Below, piece by piece: positions 63,709 through 64,000 of a DNA stretch of 64,000 bases (position 1 is its first letter; each line of letters starts with the position of its first letter). Source of the stretch: Eopsaltria australis (lineage: Eukaryota > Chordata > Aves > Passeriformes > Petroicidae); NCBI GenBank assembly GCA_034509425.1, contig JAVTVJ010000553.1, positions 930,001-994,000 on the forward strand, in the 5' to 3' direction. The notes beneath the pieces are model-generated. The model made no database searches. It saw nothing but the letters and a program-made list of their open reading frames with translations, and had not been told where the DNA came from. The translations under genes were made by a program, and so were the position numbers.

Positions 63709-64000
63709 CTGAAAAGGGAAGGTGCAAATGTTAAATCAGTTCTGCTTTTGGTGTTTGCACATGGAATGCCAAGCCACGTTACCCAGCAACACTGAATAAT
63801 CGTAAGGAAATCAGCTGCCAGAGCAAAGTCACACCCCAGTGTGACTGCTCTGATCATAAAACTGATTTATTTTTAAAATAAACAACTTCATTCCTCCTCA
63901 GCACCGCTCAGTAAAGGCCCAGATTGACCAACTTAACATTCTGCCAAAAAACAGATGTGCAACAACATCAACCAGATTTGAAGCTCCTGAATTAAAACTC

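Overview
The window is vertebrate nuclear DNA, almost certainly from a bird. It has split genes with canonical splice sites, CpG-island promoters, compact introns and about 28 pieces of the avian CR1 retroposon, with no bacterial-style operons. The abundance and sequence style of the CR1 tails suggest a songbird or another neoavian, but the species is not fixed by anything seen here. The order ARF6 - 7SL RNA - NEMF - KLHDC2 - KLHDC1 matches the human 14q21.3 block as I recall it, so this is a conserved syntenic segment.

Layout. 1-3,700: intergenic, with CR1 pieces and a cluster of AP-1-type motifs. 3,715-7,500 (minus): ARF6, a single coding exon with a ~3 kb 3' UTR and a large CpG-island promoter (6,830-7,980). 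7,980-15,055: intergenic, with CR1 and a 20-bp minisatellite. 15,056-17,252 (plus): two full-length 7SL (SRP) RNA genes, separated by ~1.6 kb that includes a ~500 bp polypurine tract. 18,017-34,886 (plus): NEMF, all 33 coding exons. 36,134-43,983 (minus): KLHDC2, all 13 coding exons, with a CpG island and a likely 5'-UTR exon at 45.2-45.6 kb. 45,590-46,320: a ~31-bp minisatellite. 47,257 to the window end (minus): KLHDC1 exons 2-13; exon 1 lies beyond 64,000.

How the genes relate. ARF6 is a membrane-traffic GTPase. 7SL RNA is the scaffold of the signal recognition particle. NEMF works with Listerin on stalled 60S subunits in ribosome-associated quality control. KLHDC2 and KLHDC1 are paralogous Kelch receptors of cullin-RING ligases that read C-terminal glycine degrons. 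So translation and protein quality-control functions sit side by side, but nothing in the sequence shows co-regulation.

The most notable observations are: two single-base frameshifts in otherwise intact NEMF (exons 5 and 23, both at short homopolymers); two GC-AG introns (NEMF intron 16, KLHDC1 intron 2); two divergent 7SL genes that both keep the helix-6 GGAG tetraloop with different stem pairs; tandemly repeated Pol III terminator modules after one 7SL gene; a duplicated TGTCGCGACA palindrome in the KLHDC2 CpG island; and a composite repeat joined to CR1 tails. I found no CRISPR array, tRNA gene, endogenous retrovirus or wholly new gene system. The region looks like an ordinary conserved euchromatic block.
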